From: Candidatus Lindowbacteria bacterium RIFCSPLOWO2_12_FULL_62_27
Lineage (GTDB): Bacteria; Lindowbacteria; 2-12-FULL-62-27
DNA: 64,000 bases
Assembly (NCBI GenBank): GCA_001784175.1
Contig: MFPR01000017.1
Location: forward strand, 150,975 to 214,974
Direction: 5' to 3'
Below, piece by piece: positions 1 to 9,300 of the stretch; position 1 is the first letter of the stretch, and each line of letters opens with the position of its first letter. A program made the position numbers and the translations under genes. A model generated the notes under the pieces. The model did no database searches, was not told where the DNA came from, and worked only from the letters and a program-made list of their open reading frames with translations.

Positions 1-927
1 ACCCGTCACGAGGTACCGGCGCCCGCGGAAAACGAAGACCAGCGCCGAAATGAGGATCAGCATGAAAGCGCAGCCCGTGACTTTCCAAACTGGCGGCGGC
101 GCGGCGGCCAGCGGATAAAAAAACGCCAGATCCACAGGATACAGCATCATCCATACGTATTTCACGTAACTCACAACCATGTTTGACAGGCGCACCGAAA
201 GCGGAAACGTTTCAGATGTCATGATCGACCGCCCCCCGTGCTGGGCGAGGACGGTCAAGAGGGAGGAAAGGCCGGACAAAACCAGCAATGGAATTTTTTC
301 AAGGATCACCCGTCTCAGGGATCGCCCGCGCATGCCGAGCGGCCAGTAATCGAGCAGAAGCAGCACGAGCGGCACCGTGACCAGCATCGGTTTCGCCATC
401 AAGCCCACGGCGAAAAGGGCGGCCACGCCCGCGTATCGCGCGGCGTTTGGCCGGTCGACATATCGGGCGTAGGCCCACAGCGTCAACAGCCAGAAGAACG
501 TGCTCAGGACGTTCTTGCGTTCCGCCACCCATGCCACCGATTCGAGCGCCAGCGGATGAACCGCGAATACGGCCGCGACAAACGCGCTCGGCCGGACCGC
601 GCCGGTCAGCCGTCGAAGCACGAGAAACACGAGAAGCGCGTTTGCCGCGTGAATCCACAGGCTCGTCAGATGGTGCCGGCCCGCGTCCATCCCGTACATC
701 TCCACGTCTGCAAGATGCGACAGCCACGTCACCGGATGCCAGTTGCTCGCCTTGTACGTCGTGAAGGCCCACGCGATGGTTTCCCGCTCCAGCCCCCGCT
801 GAACCTGCGGGTTGGTCCTCACGTAGCTGTCATCGTCGATGTCCAGAAACTCGAATCCGCGAATCGGCCAAAAAACGCCAACCGTCAGGACCAGGAGAAG
901 GACACAGATCATCCAAGTTCGGCGCAT
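1..927 (-). CDS. TMTC/PMT-like multi-spanning membrane protein, C-terminus beyond window
   Basis: The frame is open from an ATG at 927 to the window edge (309 codons), so the C-terminus is missing. It starts with a short N-terminal anchor (MRRTWMICVLLLVLTVGVF). A luminal loop follows with acidic DIDDDSY and SNWHPVTWLSHL motifs, then HHLTSLWIHAANALLVF and HPLALESVAWVAERKNVLS, and then many hydrophobic helices. This pattern is typical of bacterial TMTC/ArnT-like (GT-C fold) proteins, which usually end in a TPR tail. Family knowledge suggests sugar or lipid-linked glycosyl transfer at the cytoplasmic membrane, but the substrate cannot be told. The TPR tail would lie left of position 1. The family assignment is fairly sure and the activity is inferred. 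Confidence 0.75.
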   Translation of the reverse strand, partial: MRRTWMICVLLLVLTVGVFWPIRGFEFLDIDDDSYVRTNPQVQRGLERETIAWAFTTYKASNWHPVTWLSHLADVEMYGMDAGRHHLTSLWIHAANALLVFLVLRRLTGAVRPSAFVAAVFAVHPLALESVAWVAERKNVLSTFFWLLTLWAYARYVDRPNAARYAGVAALFAVGLMAKPMLVTVPLVLLLLDYWPLGMRGRSLRRVILEKIPLLVLSGLSSLLTVLAQHGGRSIMTSETFPLSVRLSNMVVSYVKYVWMMLYPVDLAFFYPLAAAPPPVWKVTGCAFMLILISALVFVFRGRRYLVTG

Positions 928-1024
928 GTATGGAAATAAACAAAAAATCCCCCGCGTGTCCATGTGCCCCGCATCGAGGCACAGGTTGACAAGTCTTTCG
1001 CCGCCGTCTTAGGCTCTCTTAGAT

Positions 1025-2425
1025 ATGGAAGCGAACAAACTGCTGGACTGTCTGAAACCGCTTTTGCCTCCCGGAAGTTTTCTCGCGGGGGGCGCCGTGC
1101 GTGACATGCTGCTGGGCGTCGAACCGAGGGACGTCGATGTCCTTGTCCCGGCCGATCCGATGGTCCTCGGCCGTACGATCGCGGAGCGCCTCGACGGGTT
1201 CTTCGTCCCGCTGGACGAATCGCGGCGGATCGCCCGCGTGGTCCTTCGCGGCGGCGACGACGTGGATCTTCTGCCCATCCCCTCGGGCGGCGTTCCCGAA
1301 AGCCTCGCGGAACGGGACTTCACCATGAACGCGATCGCGCAGTCGCTCGACACAGGCGCGCTCGTGGATCCCTTCAATGGCCGGGAGGATTTGAAGAACA
1401 AAACGATCCGGCACGTCGCCGAAAAGAACCTGGAGGACGACCCGCTCCGGATCCTCCGCGCATGGCGGTTTCACGCCACCCTCGGATTTTCCATCGATCC
1501 GGCGCTTCTTGCGGCCATTCGACAAAAACACAACCGCATCTGGTCCGTCGCCCCGGAACGGATTGCCGAGGAGTGGTTTATCATCCTCGCCGCGCCCGCC
1601 GCCGGGCGAGCCGTCCGCGCCATGGCCGACGCCGGCACGCTGACCGCGCTCCTGCCGGAACTCCTGCCGATGCGTGGGTGTACCCAGAACGAGTTCCACC
1701 ACCTCGACGTGTTCGATCACTCCCTCGCGGCAATCGATGTGGTCGATGACATCGCCGGCCGGCCGGAGCGGCAGTTCCCGCCGGAGGCGGCGCCGGTGGT
1801 CGCCGAGTACCTTGCGCGGACCCTCGTGGGCCGCCGGCCGCGCGTGGCGTACCTTCGATTCGCGGCCCTCCTCCACGACATCGAAAAACCGTCGGCCCGG
1901 TCGGTCGACCCGGACGGCCGGGTGCATTTCTACGGACACGAAAAAACGGGAAGGGCGTCCGCCTCCGCGATCTGCGGGAAACTTCGACTCGCCAGGGACG
2001 AAAGCGATCTCGTCGCCCGGCTGGTCGCGCAGCACATGATCTTCGGGCCGGAACTCTTCGACGCGACGGCCGACCGCGACCGGTTTTTTTATAGAATCTT
2101 CCGCGACTTCGGAGGCGACGACGGCATCGGCCTTCTGATCCTCTCCCTCGCCGACCGCATGGCCAGCCTGGGCCCGGCGGTGACGGGCGACTTCAACGAG
2201 AGCCACCGCCGGCTGGTCGTCGACGGCGTCGTCCGATACATTCAGGAAAAGGAGCGGGTGGTGCCGCCCAAGCTGCTGTCAGGCAATGACGTCATGACCG
2301 CCCTGAACCTTCCCCCCGGCCCGGCCGTCGGCGTGATCCTCGAACGCGTCCGGGAACTCCAGGCCGAAGGCAAAATCCGCAGCCGCGACGACGCCCTCCG
2401 CGCCCTGCCCTCGCTCCGCCCGTGA
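1025..2425 (+). CDS. cca: CCA-adding enzyme / poly(A) polymerase family with HD domain
   Basis: The 466-residue protein begins with a class II nucleotidyltransferase head: AGGAVRD at residues 21-27, the catalytic DVD at 36-38 and RDFTMNAIA near 96-104. The family's RILRAWRF helix follows. A C-terminal HD domain contains LLHDIEKP (His284-Asp285) and HFYGHEKTG. It should add or repair the 3' CCA of tRNAs; some relatives are poly(A) polymerases and sequence alone does not fully separate the two. It directly precedes putA with a one-base stop/start overlap, so the two are probably cotranscribed. The ATG at 1025 puts the first motif at the usual distance from the N-terminus. Confidence 0.85.
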   Translation: MEANKLLDCLKPLLPPGSFLAGGAVRDMLLGVEPRDVDVLVPADPMVLGRTIAERLDGFFVPLDESRRIARVVLRGGDDVDLLPIPSGGVPESLAERDFTMNAIAQSLDTGALVDPFNGREDLKNKTIRHVAEKNLEDDPLRILRAWRFHATLGFSIDPALLAAIRQKHNRIWSVAPERIAEEWFIILAAPAAGRAVRAMADAGTLTALLPELLPMRGCTQNEFHHLDVFDHSLAAIDVVDDIAGRPERQFPPEAAPVVAEYLARTLVGRRPRVAYLRFAALLHDIEKPSARSVDPDGRVHFYGHEKTGRASASAICGKLRLARDESDLVARLVAQHMIFGPELFDATADRDRFFYRIFRDFGGDDGIGLLILSLADRMASLGPAVTGDFNESHRRLVVDGVVRYIQEKERVVPPKLLSGNDVMTALNLPPGPAVGVILERVRELQAEGKIRSRDDALRALPSLRP

Positions 2426-5352
2426 TGCGCACCTTCGAGCCGGCGATTGCCGGCCGCGCCCGCGGCCTGCTCGAGGCCGTTGACCGCCGGGAACGGGAAC
2501 TGTCGGTCGGTGAAACGCTCGAGGACCGGATCTTGGACTGGAGCATGGCCGATCCCGACCGCAAGACCCGAATCCTGCGGTTCATCGACGTATTCCCCGC
2601 CCTCAAGACCGACGCCGAGATCGTGGACCATCTCAAACAGTACTTTCCTCATTCGGACCAGCGTCTCCCTCTCACGCTTCGGGCCGGCCTCCGCGTCACC
2701 GGGGGGCTCTTGACCGGCCGGCTGGTGGCGGGCACGGCCCGGATGGTCATGAAAAACATGGCCTCGCGATTCATCGGCGGAGAAACAGAAGCGGAGGCGG
2801 CGGAGTCGATCCGGCGGCTCCGCGCGCAGAAACTCGAATACACCCTCGACTTCCTCGGCGAAGCCACCTTGTCCGAACCGGAGGCCGACCTCAATCTGGA
2901 ATCGATCCTTTCGATGCTCGCGTACCTGTCCCGCGATGGCGCGCGCGCGCACTTCTCCGTCAAATGCTCATCCCTCACCTCCTTTCTCGATCCCGTCGAC
3001 CCGGACGAGGTGGCCCGGCGGCTCGCCCCCAGACTTCGCGCACTCTTTCGGCAGGCGGCGGAAAAAAACGCGTTCCTTCATTTTGACGCCGAACACTACG
3101 AAACCTGCGATCTCGTCCTCGACCTCGTACTGAAACTTCTCGACGAGCCCGACGGCTGCGCCCTGCCGGACGCCGGCATCGTGATCCAGTCGTATCTTCA
3201 CGACGCGGCTGCTCGCGTCGATCGTGTCCTCGACTGGTGCCGCCGTCACCGGCGATCCATGACGGTCCGGCTGGTCAAAGGGGCGTACTGGGATTCCGAA
3301 GTCATCCGCGCCCGGCGGCTGGGACATGCCGAGCCTGTCTATCTGAACAAATGGGAAACCGACGCCGCGTTCGAACGGATCCTTCTCACGCTCCTCGATG
3401 CTCACGCGGTCGTCCGCACGGCCGTCGCGAGCCACAATCTCCGAAGCATCGCCGCCGCGCAGGCGCTCGCGGAAGAACTCAAAGCGCCGCCCGGACAGCT
3501 CGAATTCCAGTTCCTCCACGGCATGGCCCGCGCCACACGGTCGGTCCTCGTCGATCAGGGTCACACCGTCCGCGTCTACATGCCCTACGGCCGCTTGATT
3601 CCGGGTATGGCGTATCTCGTCCGCCGGCTCCTGGAGAACAGCTCAAACGTGTCCTTCCTCCGGCGCCGCCGAATCGGCGATCAGCCGGCGGAGGAACTGC
3701 TGAACCCTCCTCGTGTGAGCCCGCCCGCCGAACCGGAGAGGGTCGACCGCCCGCCGGATTCCGCCGGCGATACATTTCATAATGTCCCCTTGATCGAATT
3801 TTTCAGGAAGGGTGTTCGCGAGGCCATGCACGAAGCGCTCCAACACAGGTTGATGGCCAACCCCGAGCGGATCGGACCGATCATCGATGGTCAGCCGGTC
3901 GGCGGGAAAACGGAAATCCTCTCACTCAATCCCTCCCACCCCGATCGCGTGGTCGCCGAAACCGATCTCGCCGACGCACAGATGGCCAAAGACGCCGTCT
4001 GCGCCGCCCGTCGGGCATGGCCGAAGTGGCGGAACACAAGCGCCGCCGGCCGCGCCAGAATTCTGCGTGCGGCGGCCAGCCTGATGACGGCGAAACGCCA
4101 CGAGCTTGCGGCCCTGGAAGTTTGCGAGGCGGGGAAACCCTGGGAAGAGGCACAGGCAGACGTCGCCGAGGCCATCGATTATCTGCGTTACTACGCGACC
4201 GAAGCCGAGCGTCTCGAAGCGGGCCGGCGATACCAGCCACACGTGCCCGGAGAACTCAACCTCGGAATGTTCCGCCCGCGCGGGGTCGCCGCCGTCATCA
4301 GTCCTTGGAATTTCCCGCTGGCCATCCCCGCCGGCCAGACCGCCGCGGCCCTGGCGGCCGGCAACTGCGTCGTCTTCAAACCGGCCGAGCAGACGCCGCT
4401 GGTCGCGCACCATCTCGCGCGGATTTATTTCGAAGCCGGTCTGCCCGCGGGCGTCCTCCAGTTTCTGCCGGGCATCGGCGAGTGGGTCGGCCCGGCCCTC
4501 GTCGAACATCCGGACGTCGATGTGATCGCATTCACCGGCTCGAGAGCCATCGGCGAGGAGATTATCAAACGCGCAGCCGCCGCGGGCCCGGCGCCGTCAG
4601 GCGCAAAAAAAGTGATCGCAGAAATGGGCGGGAAAAATGCAGTGATCGTCGATTCCGGCGCCGATGTTGACCTTGCCGTCCAGGAATGCGTCCGGTCAGC
4701 CTTCGACTACGCTGGCCAGAAATGCTCCGCGGCCGGCCGGCTCATCCTGCTCAAGGATATTTATGAGGCCTTCTTGAAGCGCTTCGCCGCCGCCGTCCAA
4801 AGCCATCCGCTCGGCTACGCCGAAATACCTTCGACGCGCATCTCGCCGCTCATCGACGCCGCCGCGCTCACTCGCGTGAATGAGCGAATCGACCTCGCCG
4901 TCCGCGAAGGCCGCTGGGTCCTGCCGCCCGACCCCGGGCGTATTCCAAAAGAAGGTTACTTCGTCCCCCCCGCCATCGTCTCCCTCACGTCCGTGAGCGC
5001 GCGAACGGCCCAGGAGGAAATCTTCGGCCCTCTCCTCGCCGTCCTCGAAGCCCGCTCGATCGACGAGGCCATCGAGATCGCCAACAGCGTGCCCTACGCG
5101 CTCACCGGCGGGATTTTCTCCCGCCACCCCGGCCACATCGAACGCGTGCGCCGCCATCTCGACGTCGGCAACCTCTACATCAACCGCGCCATCACGGGCG
5201 CGGTCGTCGGCCGGCAGCCGTTCGGAGGACACCGCGCGTCGGGCGTGGGCTCCAAGGCCGGCGGCCCCGACTACCTCGCGCAGTTCTGCGTTCCGGTCAC
5301 CATCTCCGAAAATCTCACGCGTCACGGGTTCTCGCCGGACGTCTCGCGCTAG
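2425..5352 (+). CDS. putA: Bifunctional proline dehydrogenase / P5C dehydrogenase
   Basis: About 975 residues. Residues about 1-440 are the FAD-dependent proline dehydrogenase barrel, with HFDAEHYETCDL, MTVRLVKGAYWD and the C-terminal RRLLENSSNVSF motif. Residues about 470-960 are the aldehyde dehydrogenase, with ISPWNFPLAIPAGQ, FTGSRAIGE, the general-base Glu in EMGGKNAV and the catalytic Cys near 767 in AGQKCSAAGR. Together they oxidise proline to glutamate, channelling P5C between the domains and feeding electrons to quinone. No N-terminal DNA-binding (RHH) domain is present, so it is not the autoregulatory enterobacterial form. The ATG at 2425 overlaps the upstream stop by one base; a GTG at 2422 is an alternative. 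Confidence 0.95.
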   Translation: MRTFEPAIAGRARGLLEAVDRRERELSVGETLEDRILDWSMADPDRKTRILRFIDVFPALKTDAEIVDHLKQYFPHSDQRLPLTLRAGLRVTGGLLTGRLVAGTARMVMKNMASRFIGGETEAEAAESIRRLRAQKLEYTLDFLGEATLSEPEADLNLESILSMLAYLSRDGARAHFSVKCSSLTSFLDPVDPDEVARRLAPRLRALFRQAAEKNAFLHFDAEHYETCDLVLDLVLKLLDEPDGCALPDAGIVIQSYLHDAAARVDRVLDWCRRHRRSMTVRLVKGAYWDSEVIRARRLGHAEPVYLNKWETDAAFERILLTLLDAHAVVRTAVASHNLRSIAAAQALAEELKAPPGQLEFQFLHGMARATRSVLVDQGHTVRVYMPYGRLIPGMAYLVRRLLENSSNVSFLRRRRIGDQPAEELLNPPRVSPPAEPERVDRPPDSAGDTFHNVPLIEFFRKGVREAMHEALQHRLMANPERIGPIIDGQPVGGKTEILSLNPSHPDRVVAETDLADAQMAKDAVCAARRAWPKWRNTSAAGRARILRAAASLMTAKRHELAALEVCEAGKPWEEAQADVAEAIDYLRYYATEAERLEAGRRYQPHVPGELNLGMFRPRGVAAVISPWNFPLAIPAGQTAAALAAGNCVVFKPAEQTPLVAHHLARIYFEAGLPAGVLQFLPGIGEWVGPALVEHPDVDVIAFTGSRAIGEEIIKRAAAAGPAPSGAKKVIAEMGGKNAVIVDSGADVDLAVQECVRSAFDYAGQKCSAAGRLILLKDIYEAFLKRFAAAVQSHPLGYAEIPSTRISPLIDAAALTRVNERIDLAVREGRWVLPPDPGRIPKEGYFVPPAIVSLTSVSARTAQEEIFGPLLAVLEARSIDEAIEIANSVPYALTGGIFSRHPGHIERVRRHLDVGNLYINRAITGAVVGRQPFGGHRASGVGSKAGGPDYLAQFCVPVTISENLTRHGFSPDVSR

Positions 5353-5360
5353 CCGCCGCG

Positions 5361-5667
5361 TCACCACCGCGGGCGAAAGCCCCCGCTCATCTTCGCCGCC
5401 ACCGCCGTCGCCAGCATGTAGGCCACGACCGCCACCAGCACGTTAAAGATACCCCCGGCTGGACTCGTGCACCACCAAACCGATCGAGGCCCAGTACAGC
5501 AGATCTTCCACCCCGGCCAGCAGAGTCGCGGATTTCACGCGGCCCCACACGACCATCACCGTCTGCACTTCCGTCAGCAGACTCGATGTAAACCGGACGA
5601 CAAAAATCAGCGGAACGGCAAACCAGCTCGACAGAGCGGTCGTCAACGCCGTCTCCAGGTCCATCAT
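5361..5667 (-). pseudogene. Frameshifted small membrane protein (DUF5698/UPF0316-like)
   Basis: An ATG at 5667 preceded by GGGAGGTGAG opens a frame reading MMDLETALTTALSSWFAV and then VQTVMVVWGRVKSATLLAGVE, which resembles the N-terminal membrane domain of UPF0316/DUF5698 proteins. It hits a stop just after VHESSRGYL. Shifting frame at a run of five Gs (minus strand, plus coordinates about 5450-5456) restores a natural continuation, GIFNVLVAVVAYMLATAVAA, ending at 5361. One G too many breaks the gene. This could be a real inactivation, slippage control or an assembly error. The function of the family is unknown. Confidence 0.6.
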
Positions 5668-5921
5668 GATACTCACCTCCCACACTCACACCGCTGGATA
5701 TTCAAGCACGCCTCGGGTTCCCATCTCAGGGGGTGTCGTGTTCCTATGCCCGATTGTCCCGCTCCCCGGCCCCCCGAATCAAGACACCCCGCCGAAAAGA
5801 TTTTATCCCCCACCGCCTCTAAGGTACCCAACTCCTTAGAGCCGTTAAGTCCCTAACCCGTTGTTCCGCCGGAAACAAATTGACGCGGCCGGGGTTTTGA
5901 GGTCAAATCATTTAACCGGCC

Positions 5922-6872
5922 ATGACCTTGGATGCGATTTCAACGTTTGAGCAAAATGTGAATGCTGTGCTTCTCGGAAAACGCGAGATTGTCCGGCGGG
6001 CCCTGATCGTTCTCATCTGCCGCGGCCATATGCTTCTGGAGGATGTCCCCGGCACGGGCAAGACTGTTTTTGCAAAGGCCATCGCGCGTTCCCTTGAGGC
6101 CGAGTACAAGCGGATCCAATTCACGCCCGATTTGCTCCCCTCGGACGTGACCGGCTCCAGCATCTTCAATCAAAAAACAAACGCCTTCGAATTCATGGCC
6201 GGCCCGCTTTTTACCCATGTCCTCCTCGCGGATGAGATCAATCGCGCCACGCCCCGAACACAGGCGGCGCTCCTTGAGGCGATGGAGGAACGGCAGGTCA
6301 CGGTGGACGGAACCACCTACCGCCTCCCGGACTCGTTTTTCGTCATCGCAACCCAGAATCCCATCGAACAGCAGGGCACCTTTCCCCTGCCGGAGGCGCA
6401 ACTCGACCGGTTTCTCATGAAGATGTCCATCGGCTATCCTCCCGTCGAGAGTGAACTTTCCGTGATCGACATCCGCGCCGACAGCCACCCCGTGGACTCC
6501 GTCCGGCCCGTCATGAATCTGGAATCCCTCCAGAGCCTGCGGACGCACGTGGAAAATGTGTTTGTCCATTCCTCGATCAAGATGTACATCCTCTCCATCG
6601 TCCGCATGACCCGCGCGCATTCCGACCTCGTGCTGGGCGTGTCGCCCCGCGGCGCCCTTGCCCTCCGCCGGTGCGCCCAGGGCCTGGCCCTCGTCGAGGG
6701 CCGCGACTACGTGACGCCGGACGACGTGAAGCGGCTCACGGTGGACGTGCTGTCGCACCGCATCATGATCAAACCGCAGGTTCGGGTCGGCGGAAAATCC
6801 GAGCAGCAGATCATCCTGGAGATACTGAACTCGGTCCAGGTACCCGTCGAGTACGCGCCGCAGGCGCCGTAG
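5922..6872 (+). CDS. MoxR-family AAA+ ATPase
   Basis: The 316-residue protein has Walker A in LEDVPGTGKTVFAK near residue 43, Walker B and sensor in LLADEINRATPRTQAALLEAMEE, and the MoxR signature FVIATQNPIEQQGTFPLPEAQLDRF (shown here by its key residues). The C-terminal lid domain (GVSPRGALALRRCAQ) is present. MoxR ATPases act as chaperones that assemble metal-dependent or cell-surface complexes. The next two genes are the standard MoxR partners, a DUF58 protein and a DUF4129 membrane protein, spaced 6 bp apart and then overlapping, so this is a three-gene operon. Its client is unknown. Confidence 0.93.
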   Translation: MTLDAISTFEQNVNAVLLGKREIVRRALIVLICRGHMLLEDVPGTGKTVFAKAIARSLEAEYKRIQFTPDLLPSDVTGSSIFNQKTNAFEFMAGPLFTHVLLADEINRATPRTQAALLEAMEERQVTVDGTTYRLPDSFFVIATQNPIEQQGTFPLPEAQLDRFLMKMSIGYPPVESELSVIDIRADSHPVDSVRPVMNLESLQSLRTHVENVFVHSSIKMYILSIVRMTRAHSDLVLGVSPRGALALRRCAQGLALVEGRDYVTPDDVKRLTVDVLSHRIMIKPQVRVGGKSEQQIILEILNSVQVPVEYAPQAP

Positions 6873-6878
6873 CGCCGA

Positions 6879-8168
6879 TTGGATCCGTCCGGAATCGAAA
6901 CGTTTGAGCTGAAACGCCGCGGCGTGGCCCGCGCCCATGTCTCAGTCGCCGGATTCTTTTTTCTGATCGGCCTCCTCAAAGGCGCCGGCGCGGTGATCGC
7001 GCTGAGCCTCTTCATCCTCATCCTGCCCCTCCTGTTCGGTCTCGTTCATCGCCGGGCGCTTTCGGCCCTGTCCATCCGGAGGCGTATGGTCGCCGGGCAA
7101 TATGAAGGCCGCCCCGTGGCGGTCGAACTCCTGGTTCAGAATCGGTCGCCGATCCCGTTCTTCATGCCCGAAATCGAAGATCCCTTCATGGCCGACCCGA
7201 TGCCGGCCAAGCGCGCGTTTCTCTCCGGATGGCTGCACGCCTGGGGGAACATGACCGCCCGGTATACGGCGCTGGCCAAAGGTCCCAGGGGAGAGTACAC
7301 GGTCGGCCCCTCGATCCTCTCCCTGATCGATCCGCTGGGATTGAGCCGGACGGCCGGCGTCGTCGAGAACACGGATCTTTTGACCGTCTATCCGACCGTC
7401 TTCCCCATCCGGCAGATGCCCTTCGAGGCTGCCCGGGCGCGTTTCAGCCTGCACCTCAAAAGCACGACCAAGGCATCCCAGGGCCAGGATTTTTACGGCG
7501 TCCGGGAATACCGCCGGGGCGATTCGATGCGCCATATCCACTGGCGGTCTTCCGCGCGGCATCTGCGGCTCATCGTCAAGGAATTCGAAATGCCGGCCTC
7601 GAAGAACGTCTACCTGTTCATCGATCTCTTTGAACGCACCGCCCGCGGAATGGGCCACCGGTCCGCCACCGATTATTCGATTCGCATCGCCGCCGCCATC
7701 GTCACGTACGCGATCCAGTCCAGCCACTGCGTCGGACTCTATGGTCACGGCCAGACCGCGATCCGTATGCCGCCGGCCGGCGGGGTGCCCCAGCTTCAGC
7801 GCATCATGCGAATGCTCGTCGCCGCCCGGCAGGTCGGCCAGACGCCCTTCGACCAGTTGCTCCTCGAACATCTCGCGGATATCCCCATCGACTCGGTGGT
7901 CGTTCTCATTTTCCCCACCTCCCAGGTGGATATCGGCCGATACGCTCACGCGATTTCCGTCCTGAAAGCCCGCGGGGTCTCGCCGGTGGCGGTCCTCATC
8001 GACGATCGGTCGTTCTACCGGGTCCGGGGCGAGGTCAAGGATTACGGTCAGGAACGTTCGGTCGATGATGTGATGTCCGGCATGGTCTCGATCGGGCTGA
8101 CGGTCTACGCCGTCAACGAAACCTCGGATCTCGAAGAAGTCTTCCGAAGGCCGCTCTATGCCTGCTGA
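6879..8168 (+). CDS. DUF58 (VWA-like) protein of MoxR operon
   Basis: The 429-residue protein opens with two close transmembrane segments (residues about 22-60), continues with a beta-rich region, and contains the diagnostic DUF58 motif GVREYRRGDSMRHIHWR near residues 208-224. The C-terminal part resembles a von Willebrand A fold (NVYLFIDLFERTARG). DUF58 proteins accompany MoxR ATPases and are thought to bridge them to clients. The proposed start is TTG at 6879, six bases after the moxR stop. The end overlaps the next start by 11 bases. Confidence 0.85.
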   Translation: MDPSGIETFELKRRGVARAHVSVAGFFFLIGLLKGAGAVIALSLFILILPLLFGLVHRRALSALSIRRRMVAGQYEGRPVAVELLVQNRSPIPFFMPEIEDPFMADPMPAKRAFLSGWLHAWGNMTARYTALAKGPRGEYTVGPSILSLIDPLGLSRTAGVVENTDLLTVYPTVFPIRQMPFEAARARFSLHLKSTTKASQGQDFYGVREYRRGDSMRHIHWRSSARHLRLIVKEFEMPASKNVYLFIDLFERTARGMGHRSATDYSIRIAAAIVTYAIQSSHCVGLYGHGQTAIRMPPAGGVPQLQRIMRMLVAARQVGQTPFDQLLLEHLADIPIDSVVVLIFPTSQVDIGRYAHAISVLKARGVSPVAVLIDDRSFYRVRGEVKDYGQERSVDDVMSGMVSIGLTVYAVNETSDLEEVFRRPLYAC

Positions 8169-9294
8169 CTCCGGAACCGGCCCCTGGGACGCGGTTCACA
8201 GGCTCTTTGTACTCAGCTTCGCGGCTTCCTGTTTCGTCGGATGGCTTGGCGCGAGCGCGGCGACCCCGACGGCGGTCCTTCTCATGACCGGCGTGTATCT
8301 GCTCATTATCCGTATCGGCCTGTACTCCAGCGCTGTCCGGTCGGCGGCAGCGTCCAACAAAAACGTCTGGCTCGGTTTCGTGGCCGCCGCCCTCCTCGCG
8401 CTGGTCGGCGGGCTGAGCGGAAAAATTTCGGCGATCTGGCTGCTCACCGGAATCGCCGGCGCGCTGTCGGCCATGATCGCCTCCTTCTGGTTCTCCAAAC
8501 CGACCGGCCTCTCCATTTTTTTCGGCGCGCACCTCGCCCTCTTTCTGGCCGGCGTGCTCAAGACCGGCGCGCTGGACCCACTCCCGGCGACATGGTTCGC
8601 CTTCAGTTGGATCGGCGCCTGCCACTTCACTCGAACGCACGCCGCTTTCTCCGAATCCGGCGCGCACCGCCGCCCGCCGCTGTCGACCATGCTCAAAAAT
8701 GTGGCGGTCCTCGCCGCGCTGGTCTTCGCCCTTTACATCCCGTGGTCCCTGCTTGTGAGCATGAAGGCGCCGGCCGCGGGCGTTCAAGCGCCGGCCGGCC
8801 CCATTCTTTCCCCGGGATCAGGCGCGGCCGGCGTGGACATGGAGCGCGTGATCAAGCTGCTGACGATGACCGCCGTCCTGCTCCTGGCCTTGCTCGTGTG
8901 CCTCATGATCTATTTGAAAAAATCCAGAAAAGAAAAGTCCCTCCTGCGCGTCCGGGATGCCGGTTCGCGCATCGACATCGAAACCGCCGAGGGCGGGCGG
9001 CCCCCCGATCCGGAGCGGTATCGCGACACGGGTCTCAGTGGGAAAATCATCGAAGAGTATGCCCGGCTATTGACCCTCTGGAAAAAAACCGGCTACAGCC
9101 GCGAGCCGAGCGAAACGCCGTTGGAATTCGCCCGCCGGGTCGGCGGCCTCTTCCCGCAACTCTCGACGCCTTTTCAAACCGTCACGGCCATCTATCACCA
9201 GGCGCGTTATGGAGGCGATTCCCCAGCCCCCGCCGACTACGACCGTTTCGCGGGCCACCTCCACGAAATCCAGCGCCTGCCGCCGTTTCGATAA
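8158..9294 (+). CDS. TgpA-like membrane protein lacking the transglutaminase core, with DUF4129
   Basis: The 378 residues comprise about six N-terminal membrane helices (residues about 15-200), a short Gly/Ala/Pro-rich external linker (about 205-235), a further helix (TMTAVLLLALLVCLMIY) and a C-terminal cytosolic DUF4129 segment, EEYARLLTLWKKTGYSREPS. This is the layout of TgpA, the third member of MoxR-DUF58 operons. TgpA normally has a periplasmic transglutaminase domain of some 200-300 residues between the helices, and here that domain is absent. The protein overlaps the DUF58 gene and probably works with it at the membrane, but it cannot be a transglutaminase itself. Confidence 0.7.
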   Translation: MPADSGTGPWDAVHRLFVLSFAASCFVGWLGASAATPTAVLLMTGVYLLIIRIGLYSSAVRSAAASNKNVWLGFVAAALLALVGGLSGKISAIWLLTGIAGALSAMIASFWFSKPTGLSIFFGAHLALFLAGVLKTGALDPLPATWFAFSWIGACHFTRTHAAFSESGAHRRPPLSTMLKNVAVLAALVFALYIPWSLLVSMKAPAAGVQAPAGPILSPGSGAAGVDMERVIKLLTMTAVLLLALLVCLMIYLKKSRKEKSLLRVRDAGSRIDIETAEGGRPPDPERYRDTGLSGKIIEEYARLLTLWKKTGYSREPSETPLEFARRVGGLFPQLSTPFQTVTAIYHQARYGGDSPAPADYDRFAGHLHEIQRLPPFR

Positions 9295-9300
9295 GCACCC

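Noticed and set aside
5876..5921. GGCCGG...CCGGCC inverted repeat before moxR
   Set aside because: Six-base arms with a 23-base loop are readily expected by chance at this GC content.
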